Assembly: GCA_030427935.1 (NCBI GenBank)
Contig: JAUICI010000009.1
Coordinates: forward strand, 1 to 55,215
Length of the DNA: 55,215 bases
Direction: 5' to 3'
From: Bacteroidia bacterium
Lineage (GTDB): Bacteria > Bacteroidota > Bacteroidia > Flavobacteriales_D > Crocinitomicaceae
Shown: positions 39,526 through 47,169 of the stretch, in pieces
How positions within the stretch are numbered: the first letter of the stretch is position 1
How the letters are laid out: each line of letters begins with the position of its first letter
Notes under the pieces: model-generated
Told to the model about the DNA's origin: nothing
What the model saw: the letters and a program-made list of their open reading frames with translations, nothing else
Database searches by the model: none
Made by a program: the position numbers and the translations under genes

Positions 39526-39957
39526 TTATTCGACAACTAATTTTTTCGGTGGCTCCTCGTTCGCTTCCTTCAAACCAAGAGGCTCGAGTTTATCCACCAT
39601 ATTTTTTCTTCTTTTTTTCAAATACAATTCAGATCCATAGGTCACTTTTTGCGCATTGATCTCCCCTAACTCGATCTTTGTTTTTTCAATATTGTTATTC
39701 AGCTCCTGCATGTAGTACCCCTTGGCTATAAGTAGCACAATCAGAAATCCCACAAATGCGAGGAAAGGAAAATTGTCGAGGACATACTTCTTCGTCAAGA
39801 AGTCCCCATTCATCAGCTGATTCAGAGCTCTTGACTCAGAGATTCTGTCATTGGCCGTCTTCTTTTTTTTGCGGCGCGACTTTCTCTTCGTCTTTTTCTC
39901 TTCAGCAGCTTTATTTAACTCCTCAAGACCTTCCTTATCTATGAATTCGTTTCCCAT
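39526..39957 (-). CDS. ftsL: FtsL-like division protein
   Basis: This 143-residue bitopic protein has a very basic cytoplasmic N-terminus (EEKKTKRKSRRKKKKTA). One membrane helix lies at about 64-82 (FPFLAFVGFLIVLLIAKGY), and a periplasmic coiled coil follows (LNNNIEKTKIELGEINAQK). Topology and position between rsmH and ftsI identify it as the FtsL counterpart, which joins FtsQ in recruiting FtsW/FtsI. Primary sequence similarity to proteobacterial FtsL is minimal. It overlaps the rsmH end by 19 bases. Confidence 0.82.
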   Translation of the reverse strand: MGNEFIDKEGLEELNKAAEEKKTKRKSRRKKKKTANDRISESRALNQLMNGDFLTKKYVLDNFPFLAFVGFLIVLLIAKGYYMQELNNNIEKTKIELGEINAQKVTYGSELYLKKRRKNMVDKLEPLGLKEANEEPPKKLVVE

Positions 39958-40865
39958 TCTAACTTTTCTGCAATCCTTAGCTTTGCACTTCGACTCCTTG
40001 TATTTCCTTCCATCTCTTCGGCGTTGGGTACAATTGGTTTTCTTATAACCTCTTTGAAAGGTTTAATTTCTTTCCCGAAAAAATCCTTCTCTACCTCTCC
40101 TTGAAACTTTCCTTTTTTGATGAAATTTTTCACCAATCGATCTTCCAAAGAGTGATAAGAAATCACCACCAATCTTCCTCCCGGCTTGATCATTTTGGCA
40201 GATTGCTCCAACAGAGATCGAAGCACCTGCATTTCATCATTTACCTCAATCCTTATCGCCTGAAAAACCTGGGCATAAAAGCGATTTTCTTTTCCTCTTG
40301 GAGCAATTCCAGAGAGCAAATCAACCAACTCACCTGTGGTTTCAATCTTGTTTTCAGTTCTCCGTTTCAGAATTGCTTCAACCAACTTTCTCAAAGTTTT
40401 CACCTCGCCGTATTCGCGAAAAATGCGGTAGAGATCTTCCTCATCGTAAGAATTGACCACTTTAAAAGCATCCAAATCCTGGCTTTGATTCATTCGCATA
40501 TCCAAGCGAGCATTGGAACGAATAGAAAACCCTCTTGACTCCTCATCAAACTGAAATGAAGAAACCCCTAGATCTGCGATGAGACCATCAATTTCTTTCA
40601 CCCCATTTACCTTGAGGAAATTCGTCAAATACGAAAAGTTTGAAGCAATAAATTGGAACCTTGGATCGTCTAGCGCATTCTTCGCAGCGTCTGCATCTTG
40701 ATCAAAACCAAAGAGTCGACCTTGATCATCGAGCATTTCCAGAATTTTTCTGGAGTGACCACCACCTCCGAATGTAACATCAACATAGGTTCCGGACGGA
40801 TCAACTACCAAACCTTCAACCGAAGTATTTAAAAGAACGGATACATGATAATCATCATTCCTCAT
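39939..40865 (-). CDS. rsmH: 16S rRNA (cytosine-1402 N4) methyltransferase RsmH
   Basis: RsmH (MraW) methylates C1402 in the ribosomal P site. The 308-residue product shows the start YHVSVLLNTSVEGL, the SAM loop DVTFGGGGHSRKIL, the motif ADLGVSSFQFD and the C-terminal VISYHSLEDRLVKNF. It overlaps the end of mraZ by 11 bases and ftsL by 19, so translation is probably coupled. Confidence 0.96.
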   Translation of the reverse strand: MRNDDYHVSVLLNTSVEGLVVDPSGTYVDVTFGGGGHSRKILEMLDDQGRLFGFDQDADAAKNALDDPRFQFIASNFSYLTNFLKVNGVKEIDGLIADLGVSSFQFDEESRGFSIRSNARLDMRMNQSQDLDAFKVVNSYDEEDLYRIFREYGEVKTLRKLVEAILKRRTENKIETTGELVDLLSGIAPRGKENRFYAQVFQAIRIEVNDEMQVLRSLLEQSAKMIKPGGRLVVISYHSLEDRLVKNFIKKGKFQGEVEKDFFGKEIKPFKEVIRKPIVPNAEEMEGNTRSRSAKLRIAEKLEWETNS

Positions 40866-41313
40866 CCTCTTCCCTTCCCATTACCTCATCCGCTAAATCA
40901 GCGAAATCGGACATATTGTTTTCGATCAGATCAAAATATTTGGACTTATCCCATATCTCGATTCGATCGTTGTATGCAATCAACATCACTTCCTTTTTCA
41001 ACCCCACTCTTTCCATAAGCATGGTTGGAATCAGAACACGTCCTGCATTATCCAATGACACCCGTTTCGCGCCTTGATGAAATAACCGGTAGAACATTCG
41101 GTTTTTCGGCTTAAACAAATTCAACTTAGAAAGCTTTTCACTCAAAACTTCCCACTCATTCATCGGAAAAATGGTAAGACACTCTTCAAAACCTTTATTC
41201 AACATGAAGTTTTCCTCAGCCGCTGGATCCAATTGCTTACGAAGACCGGAAGGGAACAAAAACCTCCCTTTCGCATCAAGCTTGCATTCGTATTCTCCAA
41301 CTAAACCAGGCAT
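40855..41313 (-). CDS. mraZ: Division cluster regulator MraZ
   Basis: MraZ is a ring-forming DNA-binding protein with two AbrB-like swapped-hairpin domains; in other bacteria it binds direct repeats upstream of its own gene and controls the dcw cluster. The 152-residue product has both signature halves: VGEYECKLDAKGRFLFPSGL (4-23) and the second DNAGRVLIPTMLMERVGL. It is the first gene of the cluster. Two candidate operators lie in the 283 bases upstream. Confidence 0.95.
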   Translation of the reverse strand: MPGLVGEYECKLDAKGRFLFPSGLRKQLDPAAEENFMLNKGFEECLTIFPMNEWEVLSEKLSKLNLFKPKNRMFYRLFHQGAKRVSLDNAGRVLIPTMLMERVGLKKEVMLIAYNDRIEIWDKSKYFDLIENNMSDFADLADEVMGREEDEE

Positions 41314-41361
41314 TTAACTCTTGTCTTTTAGATTTTTAAAAAGGTAAAATTACCTATTAAT

Positions 41362-41376
41362 TACCACTTTTCCCCA
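41362..41376 (-). promoter_or_regulatory. Candidate MraZ operator (minus-strand copy)
   Basis: The minus strand reads TGGGGAAAAGTGGTA: two TGG-starting half sites spaced 10 bases apart, the spacing known for MraZ repeats in E. coli (TGGGN with 5-base spacers). It lies about 50 bases upstream of the mraZ ATG. Assignment is by pattern only. Confidence 0.4.
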
Positions 41377-41484
41377 CCCAATTTATGGATTGTTGATAAC
41401 TTTTCCAAAAACACGGTGTATCTATATAAACAAAACCCTCTTAAAAGGTTACAAATAAAGGATTATAGAATGTTAATAAATTAG

Positions 41485-41499
41485 TGGGAATTTGTGGTA
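41485..41499 (+). promoter_or_regulatory. Candidate MraZ operator (plus-strand copy)
   Basis: The plus strand reads TGGGAATTTGTGGTA, matching the minus-strand copy at 11 of 15 positions, including every base of both half sites except one. It faces the other copy across about 110 bases, between mraZ and the engB promoter. Confidence 0.4.
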
Positions 41500-41565
41500 T
41501 ATTTTTTAACGATTTAATGTTGTTAACCTCTGTTTTCGACGCTTATTTTGCCTAAAAAATTGAAT

Positions 41566-41573
41566 TAACTTTG
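41566..41573 (+). promoter_or_regulatory. -7 box TAACTTTG of engB
   Basis: Exact TAnnTTTG, 23 bases before the engB ATG, with a TTTG at 41547-41550 (15-base spacer, shorter than the usual distance). Confidence 0.5.
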
Positions 41574-41596
41574 TAGCCCAATCTTCAAGCTGAAAA

Positions 41597-42199
41597 ATGG
41601 AAATCAAGACAGCAGAATTCGTGATTAGCAATACCGACATTAGCAAATGTCCGGAACCCAAGATCCCTGAATACGCCTTCATTGGAAGGTCTAATGTGGG
41701 CAAGAGTTCGTTGATTAATATGCTGACTTCCAAAAAATCGCTTGCGAAGACTTCTTCCTCTCCTGGGAAGACCCAATTAATCAATCATTTCATTATCAAT
41801 GAGGAATGGTATCTGGTTGATTTACCGGGATATGGATATGCAAAAACCTCGAAAACAAATCGTGCCAAGTGGTCGAAATTCATTAATCAATATTTGACCA
41901 AAAGAGAGAATTTAATGTGTGTGGTTGTCCTGGTAGACTCCAGATTAAAACCTCAAAAAATAGACGTGGAATTCATGGAGTTTTTGGGAGTGAATGGTAT
42001 TCCATTTGTAATTGTTTTCACCAAAATCGATAAGCTTTCCAGTTCGGCTTACCAAAAGAATATTGCAGCATACAAAAGAGAAATGCTCAAGACATGGGAA
42101 TCCCTCCCACCTCTTTTCAAAACAAGCGCAAGCACTGGATATGGAAGAGAGATTTTTTTAGATTTTATTGAGGAAACGAATAAGTCTTGGATGGGTTAG
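41597..42199 (+). CDS. engB: Ribosome biogenesis GTPase EngB (YihA/YsxC)
   Basis: EngB is a small GTPase needed for assembly of the large ribosomal subunit and, in several bacteria, cell-cycle progression. The 200-residue product has G1 GRSNVGKSS (30-38), G2-region threonine in SSSPGKTQ, G3 DLPGYG and G4 TKID. It is transcribed away from the dcw cluster. Confidence 0.95.
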   Translation: MEIKTAEFVISNTDISKCPEPKIPEYAFIGRSNVGKSSLINMLTSKKSLAKTSSSPGKTQLINHFIINEEWYLVDLPGYGYAKTSKTNRAKWSKFINQYLTKRENLMCVVVLVDSRLKPQKIDVEFMEFLGVNGIPFVIVFTKIDKLSSSAYQKNIAAYKREMLKTWESLPPLFKTSASTGYGREIFLDFIEETNKSWMG

Positions 42200-42233
42200 A
42201 ATTGAGATTGCTCCTTTCGTTGCTTTCAAATGC

Positions 42234-42310
42234 TAGATTTTAGATTTTAGACTCTAGACATCAGACTCTAGACTTCAGGTCAAGACTAAAGATGACAGAT
42301 TTTAGACTTC
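42234..42310. repeat. Degenerate heptamer array, unit TAGACTY
   Basis: Successive 7-base units read TAGATTT, TAGATTT, TAGACTC, TAGACAT, CAGACTC, TAGACTT from 42234 to 42275. The 7-base register then continues in weaker form to AGACTTC at 42304-42310. It includes two near-identical 14-base stretches starting AGACTCTAGAC. Confidence 0.7.
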
Positions 42311-42327
42311 AATGAATGACTCGCCTA

Positions 42328-42392
42328 ATTTTTCATTTTTCATACTTCGACAAGCTCAGCACAGGTCTTTAATTTTTCATTCTTCATTTATT
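42328..42392. repeat. Heptamer array, unit ATTTTTC, interrupted
   Basis: Units ATTTTTC, ATTTTTC, ATACTTC at 42328-42348, then an insert resembling the widespread CTTCGACAAGCTCAGCAC sequence, then ATTTTTC, ATTCTTC, ATTTATT at 42372-42392. The last few bases run into the 3' end of gldC. Confidence 0.6.
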
Positions 42393-42747
42393 GCAGCACT
42401 CCTCCAGGATCCTCATCTTCGGGTGGCAGGATATTCATTTTGTCTGCAAAGTGGGCGCAATAGTCTCTTAAGTCTTCACAAATATTGGTTTCACCCGTGG
42501 CTCTTTCGAAGGTGTCGGCCATGGTTAGAAGCGTTTGATGAAAAAAGATTTTCATTTCATCCACTTTCATTTGATCGGTCCAAAGATCGATCTTCATCGT
42601 ATTGTTTTCCTTTTCATCCCATAGGGAGAGTAAAATCGCTTTTGCTTCTTGACCAGAAATCCCTCCATCTTCCGCACTCCAAACCATTTTTTTTGGAACC
42701 TTATTCTCATTTAGGTCGATCTCAACTTCAATTTTTGATTTCTTCAT
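42388..42747 (-). CDS. gldC: Gliding motility protein GldC
   Basis: GldC is a small protein of unknown biochemistry, encoded next to gldB in gliding Bacteroidota and needed for full motility. The 119-residue product shows the family pattern: SKIEVEIDLNENKVPKKMVW at the start, AEDGG, KAILLSLWD, LRIDLWTDQM-like KIDLWTDQM, FFHQTLLTMADTFERATG and CAHFADKM. It has no signal peptide. It follows gldB by three bases. Confidence 0.9.
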   Translation of the reverse strand: MKKSKIEVEIDLNENKVPKKMVWSAEDGGISGQEAKAILLSLWDEKENNTMKIDLWTDQMKVDEMKIFFHQTLLTMADTFERATGETNICEDLRDYCAHFADKMNILPPEDEDPGGVLQ

Positions 42748-42750
42748 TTT

Positions 42751-43773
42751 TTAACTTTCGGGATTATATGCTCTATATATTTTACGATATTGATTCAAAG
42801 GAATTTCCATTAAATCGGGTAAAGTCATCTTCGGATTTTCTTCCATGAAGTCACGAACCATTTGCCAGCCAATATACATTCCAGCTCTAGGTGGCGCTCC
42901 TTTTGGTAGACCTGGAGTAAAAGGTCCATCTCCGAAGAAATTACGAATCACTTTAATATCGGATGTAAATAAATAATCAGAATCCACAATTGTTTGCCAA
43001 ATCATGTGTTCATTTTTCTCAACCCATTCCAACTGATCTCTCGAATAGCGAATTTTGATATAGTCTTTTTCTTTAGGCAAAATCGCATCCAGCATGTATA
43101 AAATTTTACCGTAGTGAATCAAATTCTCCTTGAAATCCTCTGGCGCTTTTTCGCCCATATAATGGTATTCAAACCAAGATCGCACCAAATCCACGACCAA
43201 ATACTCGACAGACATTTTCTCTTTTTGGTATTCTGGAAATTCAATCGGAGGCAGACGTTTAATCACATCGCTATTGGGCCCTAAATACATCTCCAAGCCA
43301 ACACCAATATTATCTTTATAGGAGATCACACCATACTCAAAAGTGGAATTGTAAAAAATGATATTCTTCGGCAATGGTCCTTCCGGATAATAATATTTAA
43401 TATGCTTAAATGCATCATCAATCGTTGGCTTCAAACCAGAAAGATCCCCGAAGATTTCATCTATGCTCCTCGAGATCATCTGCATATCTTTATTGTCGAC
43501 AAAAGCTCTCAATCGATCTTCAACTCCAAGCTGAGTAGCCGAGCCCATTTTTAGGCAGTTCGAGATATAGATTTCATAAATATCCCCGAAACGATCGTAC
43601 ATGGATTTATTCGTAGCCTTTAGATTTTTGGAATTAAAAAGTTCTTGATTCAAATTGAAATAATTGATTTCAACTTCAATATTGGAAACATCAACATCCA
43701 ACTTGTTTTGGTTACAAGATGAGAATATTGAAAAAACCAATGTTGATATAATAAATACCGGGAAGAACTTCAT
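42751..43773 (-). CDS. gldB: Gliding motility lipoprotein GldB
   Basis: GldB is a lipoprotein essential for gliding in Flavobacterium; its exact role in the machine is not known. The 340-residue product has a lipoprotein signal ending in IFSSC (Cys20). The body of a distinctive alpha-helical family follows, with motifs like VGLEMYLGPNSDVIKRLP and a C-terminal ARAGMYIGWQMVRDFMEENP-like stretch. The latter recalls the zinc-peptidase-like fold seen in GldB-related proteins. It is paired with gldC and divergent from the outer-membrane protein gene. Confidence 0.9.
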   Translation of the reverse strand: MKFFPVFIISTLVFSIFSSCNQNKLDVDVSNIEVEINYFNLNQELFNSKNLKATNKSMYDRFGDIYEIYISNCLKMGSATQLGVEDRLRAFVDNKDMQMISRSIDEIFGDLSGLKPTIDDAFKHIKYYYPEGPLPKNIIFYNSTFEYGVISYKDNIGVGLEMYLGPNSDVIKRLPPIEFPEYQKEKMSVEYLVVDLVRSWFEYHYMGEKAPEDFKENLIHYGKILYMLDAILPKEKDYIKIRYSRDQLEWVEKNEHMIWQTIVDSDYLFTSDIKVIRNFFGDGPFTPGLPKGAPPRAGMYIGWQMVRDFMEENPKMTLPDLMEIPLNQYRKIYRAYNPES

Positions 43774-43787
43774 CCTCTAATTTTAGC

Positions 43788-43795
43788 TAATTTTG
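43788..43795 (+). promoter_or_regulatory. -7 box TAATTTTG of the barrel-nadE pair
   Basis: Exact TAnnTTTG, 19 bases before the ATG at 43815. Confidence 0.5.
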
Positions 43796-43814
43796 AATAG
43801 TAGAACTCAAAATT

Positions 43815-44684
43815 ATGAAAAAGATAACAATTCTGGTTCTGGGTCTTTTTATTCTTTCAACAAGTTTTGGACAAGACAATGACAAAGAGAAAGATAAGGG
43901 AAAAGATAAAAACAAGAACAAGGAAGTAACTGGAGATAATCTTCCGCAAGACAAGAAATTTCAGGCGGGGCTATCGGTTTCTTCTGCGATCGGTTGGTAT
44001 CGACCTCAATCTACCTTAGTGGACCAATCTAGAATGGATGCCACATTTAGTTTTGGCGTCAACATGAACTATATGTTTGTGAAAAATGTAGGACTTTCAT
44101 TCGGACTTGAGTTTGATTGGGATTGGTATCATGTAAATTTCACAGACACCGTTTTTTACCGACATAATACATCTGAAATACTTCGTAAAAAAGACGACAA
44201 CTCCTCTGGGGCCGGATTTTTAGCAAATGAACGTGTTTACAAACCTTTAAGCATCACTTTGCCAACCATGTTAATCTTTAAGACCAATTTAATTGGTTAT
44301 TTTAAATATTACGGGAAGTTTGGATTAAGAACGAGTTTTATCGCAAACCAAGCGGTTACAGACCGAGGCTATGATTACGACAATACACTTACCACACCTA
44401 CGGGTACCGATCAAGTAGAAATTAGCAAAATCAAATCAAAGAGTGATCTATTATGGATCCGAAGTGCTGTTGGAGTTTCAGGAGGTTTTGAATATTTCTT
44501 CACAAGCTCGAATGCCTTTTATGCTGAAATATCCTTTTTCTATGGATTCACAAATCTGCATTCTGGAAAAGCATGGACAGGAGACGAAGAAAAGAATTAC
44601 TCTCTGATGAATTCAAATTTTGAATACTTACGCTTAAAATCCAACTTAAATCAACTATTTTTGAAGGTTGGAATCATGTTCTAA
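43815..44684 (+). CDS. Outer-membrane beta-barrel protein
   Basis: This 289-residue exported protein has a signal peptide (ITILVLGLFILSTSFG, cleaved near residue 19) and a short Lys/Asp-rich repeat (DNDKEKDKGKDKNKNK). The body has alternating hydrophobic strands, for example MNYMFVKNVGLSFGLEF and GYFKYYGKFGLRTSF, and a final strand ending in Phe (LNQLFLKVGIMF), as needed for BAM insertion. It resembles PorT-like eight-stranded barrels, but I cannot name the subfamily. Its stop shares one base with the nadE start. Confidence 0.75.
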   Translation: MKKITILVLGLFILSTSFGQDNDKEKDKGKDKNKNKEVTGDNLPQDKKFQAGLSVSSAIGWYRPQSTLVDQSRMDATFSFGVNMNYMFVKNVGLSFGLEFDWDWYHVNFTDTVFYRHNTSEILRKKDDNSSGAGFLANERVYKPLSITLPTMLIFKTNLIGYFKYYGKFGLRTSFIANQAVTDRGYDYDNTLTTPTGTDQVEISKIKSKSDLLWIRSAVGVSGGFEYFFTSSNAFYAEISFFYGFTNLHSGKAWTGDEEKNYSLMNSNFEYLRLKSNLNQLFLKVGIMF

Positions 44685-45463
44685 TGCAAACAATAAAAAT
44701 CGCTGATCATATAAGCTCTTGGTTGAAGGATTACTGTGAAAAATCCGGCATGAAAGGATTCGTAATCGGAATTTCAGGGGGAATCGACTCTGCGGTTACC
44801 TCTACCTTGTGTGCACGAACTGGACTGGATGTCATTTGTTTGAATATGCCCATTCATCAAAATGAAAATCAGGAAAACAGAGGAGTTCAACATATTAATT
44901 GGTTGAAAAGTCAGTTTCCAAATGTTTCACAAATCGACATGGAATTGACACCTGTTTTTGACGGATTCATTCAGGAACTTCCCAAACATGAGAGCACGGA
45001 ATCTCAAGAGATGGCACTTGTAAACACAAGAGCTCGCATGCGGATGACGGCTTTGTATTATTTCGCACAGTTAAAAGGAATGCTGGTTGCTGGAACCGGA
45101 AATAAAGTGGAAGATTTCGGAATCGGTTTTTTTACTAAATATGGTGATGGAGGTGTGGATTTAAGTCCAATCGCTGACTTATACAAAACCGAAGTTTTCG
45201 AAATAGGAAAAGCTTTGGGTGTATCCAAGGAAATCCTAGATGCCCCACCGACTGATGGTCTCTGGAATGACGACAGAACGGATGAAGATCAGATTGGCGC
45301 TACTTACGCCGAACTAGAATGGGCGATGGAATATAAAGGTGATGGCTCCGATATCAGTGATAGGCAGAAGGAAGTTCTAGATATCTACTCCAGACTGAAT
45401 CGAATCAATCAACATAAAATGCAGCCGATTCCGGTTTGCATGATACCTGAGGAGTTGAAGTAG
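44684..45463 (+). CDS. nadE: NAD synthase, ammonia-dependent
   Basis: NadE amidates deamido-NAD to NAD using ATP. The 259-residue product has the PP-loop SGGIDSAV (31-38), the deamido-NAD loop region NTRARMRMTALY, AGTGNKVEDFGIGFFTKYGDGG and DLYKTEVFEIGKALGV. It has no N-terminal glutaminase domain, so ammonia is the nitrogen source. Starting as TAATG on the preceding stop, it is probably translated with that gene. Confidence 0.95.
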   Translation: MQTIKIADHISSWLKDYCEKSGMKGFVIGISGGIDSAVTSTLCARTGLDVICLNMPIHQNENQENRGVQHINWLKSQFPNVSQIDMELTPVFDGFIQELPKHESTESQEMALVNTRARMRMTALYYFAQLKGMLVAGTGNKVEDFGIGFFTKYGDGGVDLSPIADLYKTEVFEIGKALGVSKEILDAPPTDGLWNDDRTDEDQIGATYAELEWAMEYKGDGSDISDRQKEVLDIYSRLNRINQHKMQPIPVCMIPEELK

Positions 45464-45467
45464 ACCT

Positions 45468-45509
45468 AGGTAATAGGTAATAGGTAATAGGTAATAGGTA
45501 ATAGGTAAA
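45468..45509. repeat. Tandem heptamer array, unit AGGTAAT
   Basis: Five perfect copies of AGGTAAT at 45468-45502 and a sixth with one change (AGGTAAA) at 45503-45509, just after the nadE stop. Confidence 0.9.
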
Positions 45510-45528
45510 TTAGAAAAAACAATCCTTC

Positions 45529-45546
45529 TCCCGATAACTATCGGGA
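45529..45546. repeat. Palindrome TCCCGAT-AACT-ATCGGGA, copy 2
   Basis: A perfect 7-bp stem with a 4-base loop. The outer six bases and flanks match the palindrome at 18-33. No T-run follows on either strand, so it is not a typical terminator. Confidence 0.6.
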
Positions 45547-45559
45547 CTACACTCTTAAT

Positions 45560-45601
45560 CTTTCATTTTTCACTTTTCATTTTTCATTTTCCATTTTCCA
45601 T
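45560..45601. repeat. Heptamer array, unit TTTTCAT, abutting a promoter
   Basis: Six 7-base units (CTTTCAT, TTTTCAC, TTTTCAT, TTTTCAT, TTTCCAT, TTTCCAT) run up to 45601. The next base begins the -7 box TACTTTTG of the helicase gene. The array occupies the place of the -33 element. Confidence 0.8.
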
Positions 45602-45609
45602 TACTTTTG
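45602..45609 (+). promoter_or_regulatory. -7 box TACTTTTG, predicted leaderless promoter
   Basis: Exact TAnnTTTG followed by CATC and then the ATG at 45614. Transcription from this box would give an mRNA with almost no leader. Confidence 0.55.
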
Positions 45610-45613
45610 CATC

Positions 45614-46993
45614 ATGAAGTTCCAAGATCTTAATCTCAATAAATTTTTACTGAATGCTTTATCCGAGAACGGATATGAAAATCCAACTCCGATTCAGGAG
45701 AAGGTGTTTCCAGTGATGAATTCCGGAAAGGATTTGATTGGGATTGCTCAAACTGGAACTGGGAAGACCCTAGCCTATTTGCTTCCAGCGTTGCAGCAGT
45801 GGAAATTTTCAAAAGATCGAGATCCGCAGATTTTGATTTTAGTACCCACTCGTGAACTGGTGGTGCAGGTAGTTGGGGAACTCAAAAAACTAACAGAATA
45901 CATGAATGTGGTTTCGGTTGGTGTTTACGGTGGGACCAATATCAATACCCAGGCAGCCGAAGTTGAACAAGGTTTAGATGTTATTGTAGGAACTCCTGGA
46001 CGACTTTTGGATTTGGCTTATCGAGGATCTTTGAGATTTAAATCGATTAAAAAAGTCATCATTGATGAAGTAGATGAAATGCTGAATTTGGGATTTCGAA
46101 CTCAGATTAAGAATATTTTGGATCTCATTCCCGACAAAGTGCAGCATTCCATGTTTTCCGCCACTTTGGACGAAGAAATTGAAGCTCTCACACATGAGTT
46201 TTTTAAAAGTCCTGAAAAGGTAGAAGCCGCACCTCCGGGTACACCAGTAGACAAGATTTCGCAGTCATTGTTTAAAGTCAAGAATTTCAACACCAAGATC
46301 AATTTGATTAGGGACATTCTGATGAATCCAGAAGCCTATGATTTCGGATTGAACATTGATGACGAAAACATGGAAGCCAAAATTTTGGTCTTCACCTCAA
46401 GTAAGAAATTCGCCGACAAAGTTTTTGAAGAATTGGAGGGTGATTTTGATGAGATTTTGGGAGTGATGCACTCAAATAAATCTCAGAACTACCGATTAAA
46501 TACAATTGAAAACTTCCAAAATGGAGAAGTTAAAATACTCATTGCCACAGATCTAATTTCAAGGGGTCTGGATATTTCGGAAGTTTCTCATGTCATCAAT
46601 TTTGACATGCCCGAAATCACCGAAAATTACATCCATCGAATTGGTCGTACCGGCCGAATCGACAAAAAAGGAATTGCAATTTCGTTTGCCACGGACAAAG
46701 AAGAAGGACAGGTGCAACAAATAGAAGATTTGATGCAAATGAAAATACCCGTGCTTGAATTTCCAGATCACGTCCCAGTTTCAAACACCTTAATCTTCGA
46801 GGAGGAACCAAAAATCCACATGAAACCAGTGGAGGTCAAAATAGAACCATTGGAAGAAAAAGGAGCCGCTTTCCATGAGAAGAAAGAAAAGAATAAGAAG
46901 GTCAATAAAAAGATCACCAAGGCTGAAAAAATGAAAAAAAAATACAAAAAGCCGAAGACAAGGGGTCAAAAGAAACGCGGGAAGCGGAAGTAG
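45614..46993 (+). CDS. DEAD-box-type RNA helicase with DEVD motif
   Basis: This ATP-dependent RNA helicase of 459 residues has the Q motif (PTPIQEK), Walker A AQTGTGKT (45-52), PTREL, TPGR, motif II DEVD (151-154) instead of DEAD, SAT, ARGLD-like SRGLDI and HRIGRTGR. The C-terminus (about 390-459) is a highly basic tail that could bind RNA (KKYKKPKTRGQKKRGKRK). DEVD variants occur in the superfamily, so activity is not excluded. It is likely to act in ribosome assembly or mRNA decay; the specific role is unknown. Confidence 0.92.
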   Translation: MKFQDLNLNKFLLNALSENGYENPTPIQEKVFPVMNSGKDLIGIAQTGTGKTLAYLLPALQQWKFSKDRDPQILILVPTRELVVQVVGELKKLTEYMNVVSVGVYGGTNINTQAAEVEQGLDVIVGTPGRLLDLAYRGSLRFKSIKKVIIDEVDEMLNLGFRTQIKNILDLIPDKVQHSMFSATLDEEIEALTHEFFKSPEKVEAAPPGTPVDKISQSLFKVKNFNTKINLIRDILMNPEAYDFGLNIDDENMEAKILVFTSSKKFADKVFEELEGDFDEILGVMHSNKSQNYRLNTIENFQNGEVKILIATDLISRGLDISEVSHVINFDMPEITENYIHRIGRTGRIDKKGIAISFATDKEEGQVQQIEDLMQMKIPVLEFPDHVPVSNTLIFEEEPKIHMKPVEVKIEPLEEKGAAFHEKKEKNKKVNKKITKAEKMKKKYKKPKTRGQKKRGKRK

Positions 46994-47006
46994 TGGGGTG
47001 CTCTAT

Positions 47007-47062
<56 letters not shown>

Positions 47063-47141
47063 AATTATTTTATTAGTCTGATATCTTTAAGCGAAGCGGT
47101 CTGAAATCTTTCATTCTACTCAAAAAAACCATTTTATTCAT

Positions 47142-47149
47142 TAGTTTTG
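47142..47149 (+). promoter_or_regulatory. -7 box TAGTTTTG of the glycosyltransferase gene
   Basis: Exact TAnnTTTG, 20 bases before the ATG at 47170. Confidence 0.5.
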
Positions 47150-47169
47150 AGCCAATTGAAAAAGATTTA

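Noticed and set aside
25598-41313. Missing murF and ddl taken as loss from the genome
   Set aside because: In Bacteroidota murF is usually encoded elsewhere; absence from this cluster says nothing about the genome.
42312-42848. A 178-residue open frame on the plus strand over gldC
   Set aside because: It runs antisense through gldC and into the gldB 3' end and starts inside a heptamer array; gldC on the other strand has clear family motifs.
45614-46993. DEVD in motif II as a sign of an inactive helicase
   Set aside because: All other motifs are intact, and DEVD retains the Asp-Glu pair needed for Mg-ATP; only the third residue differs.
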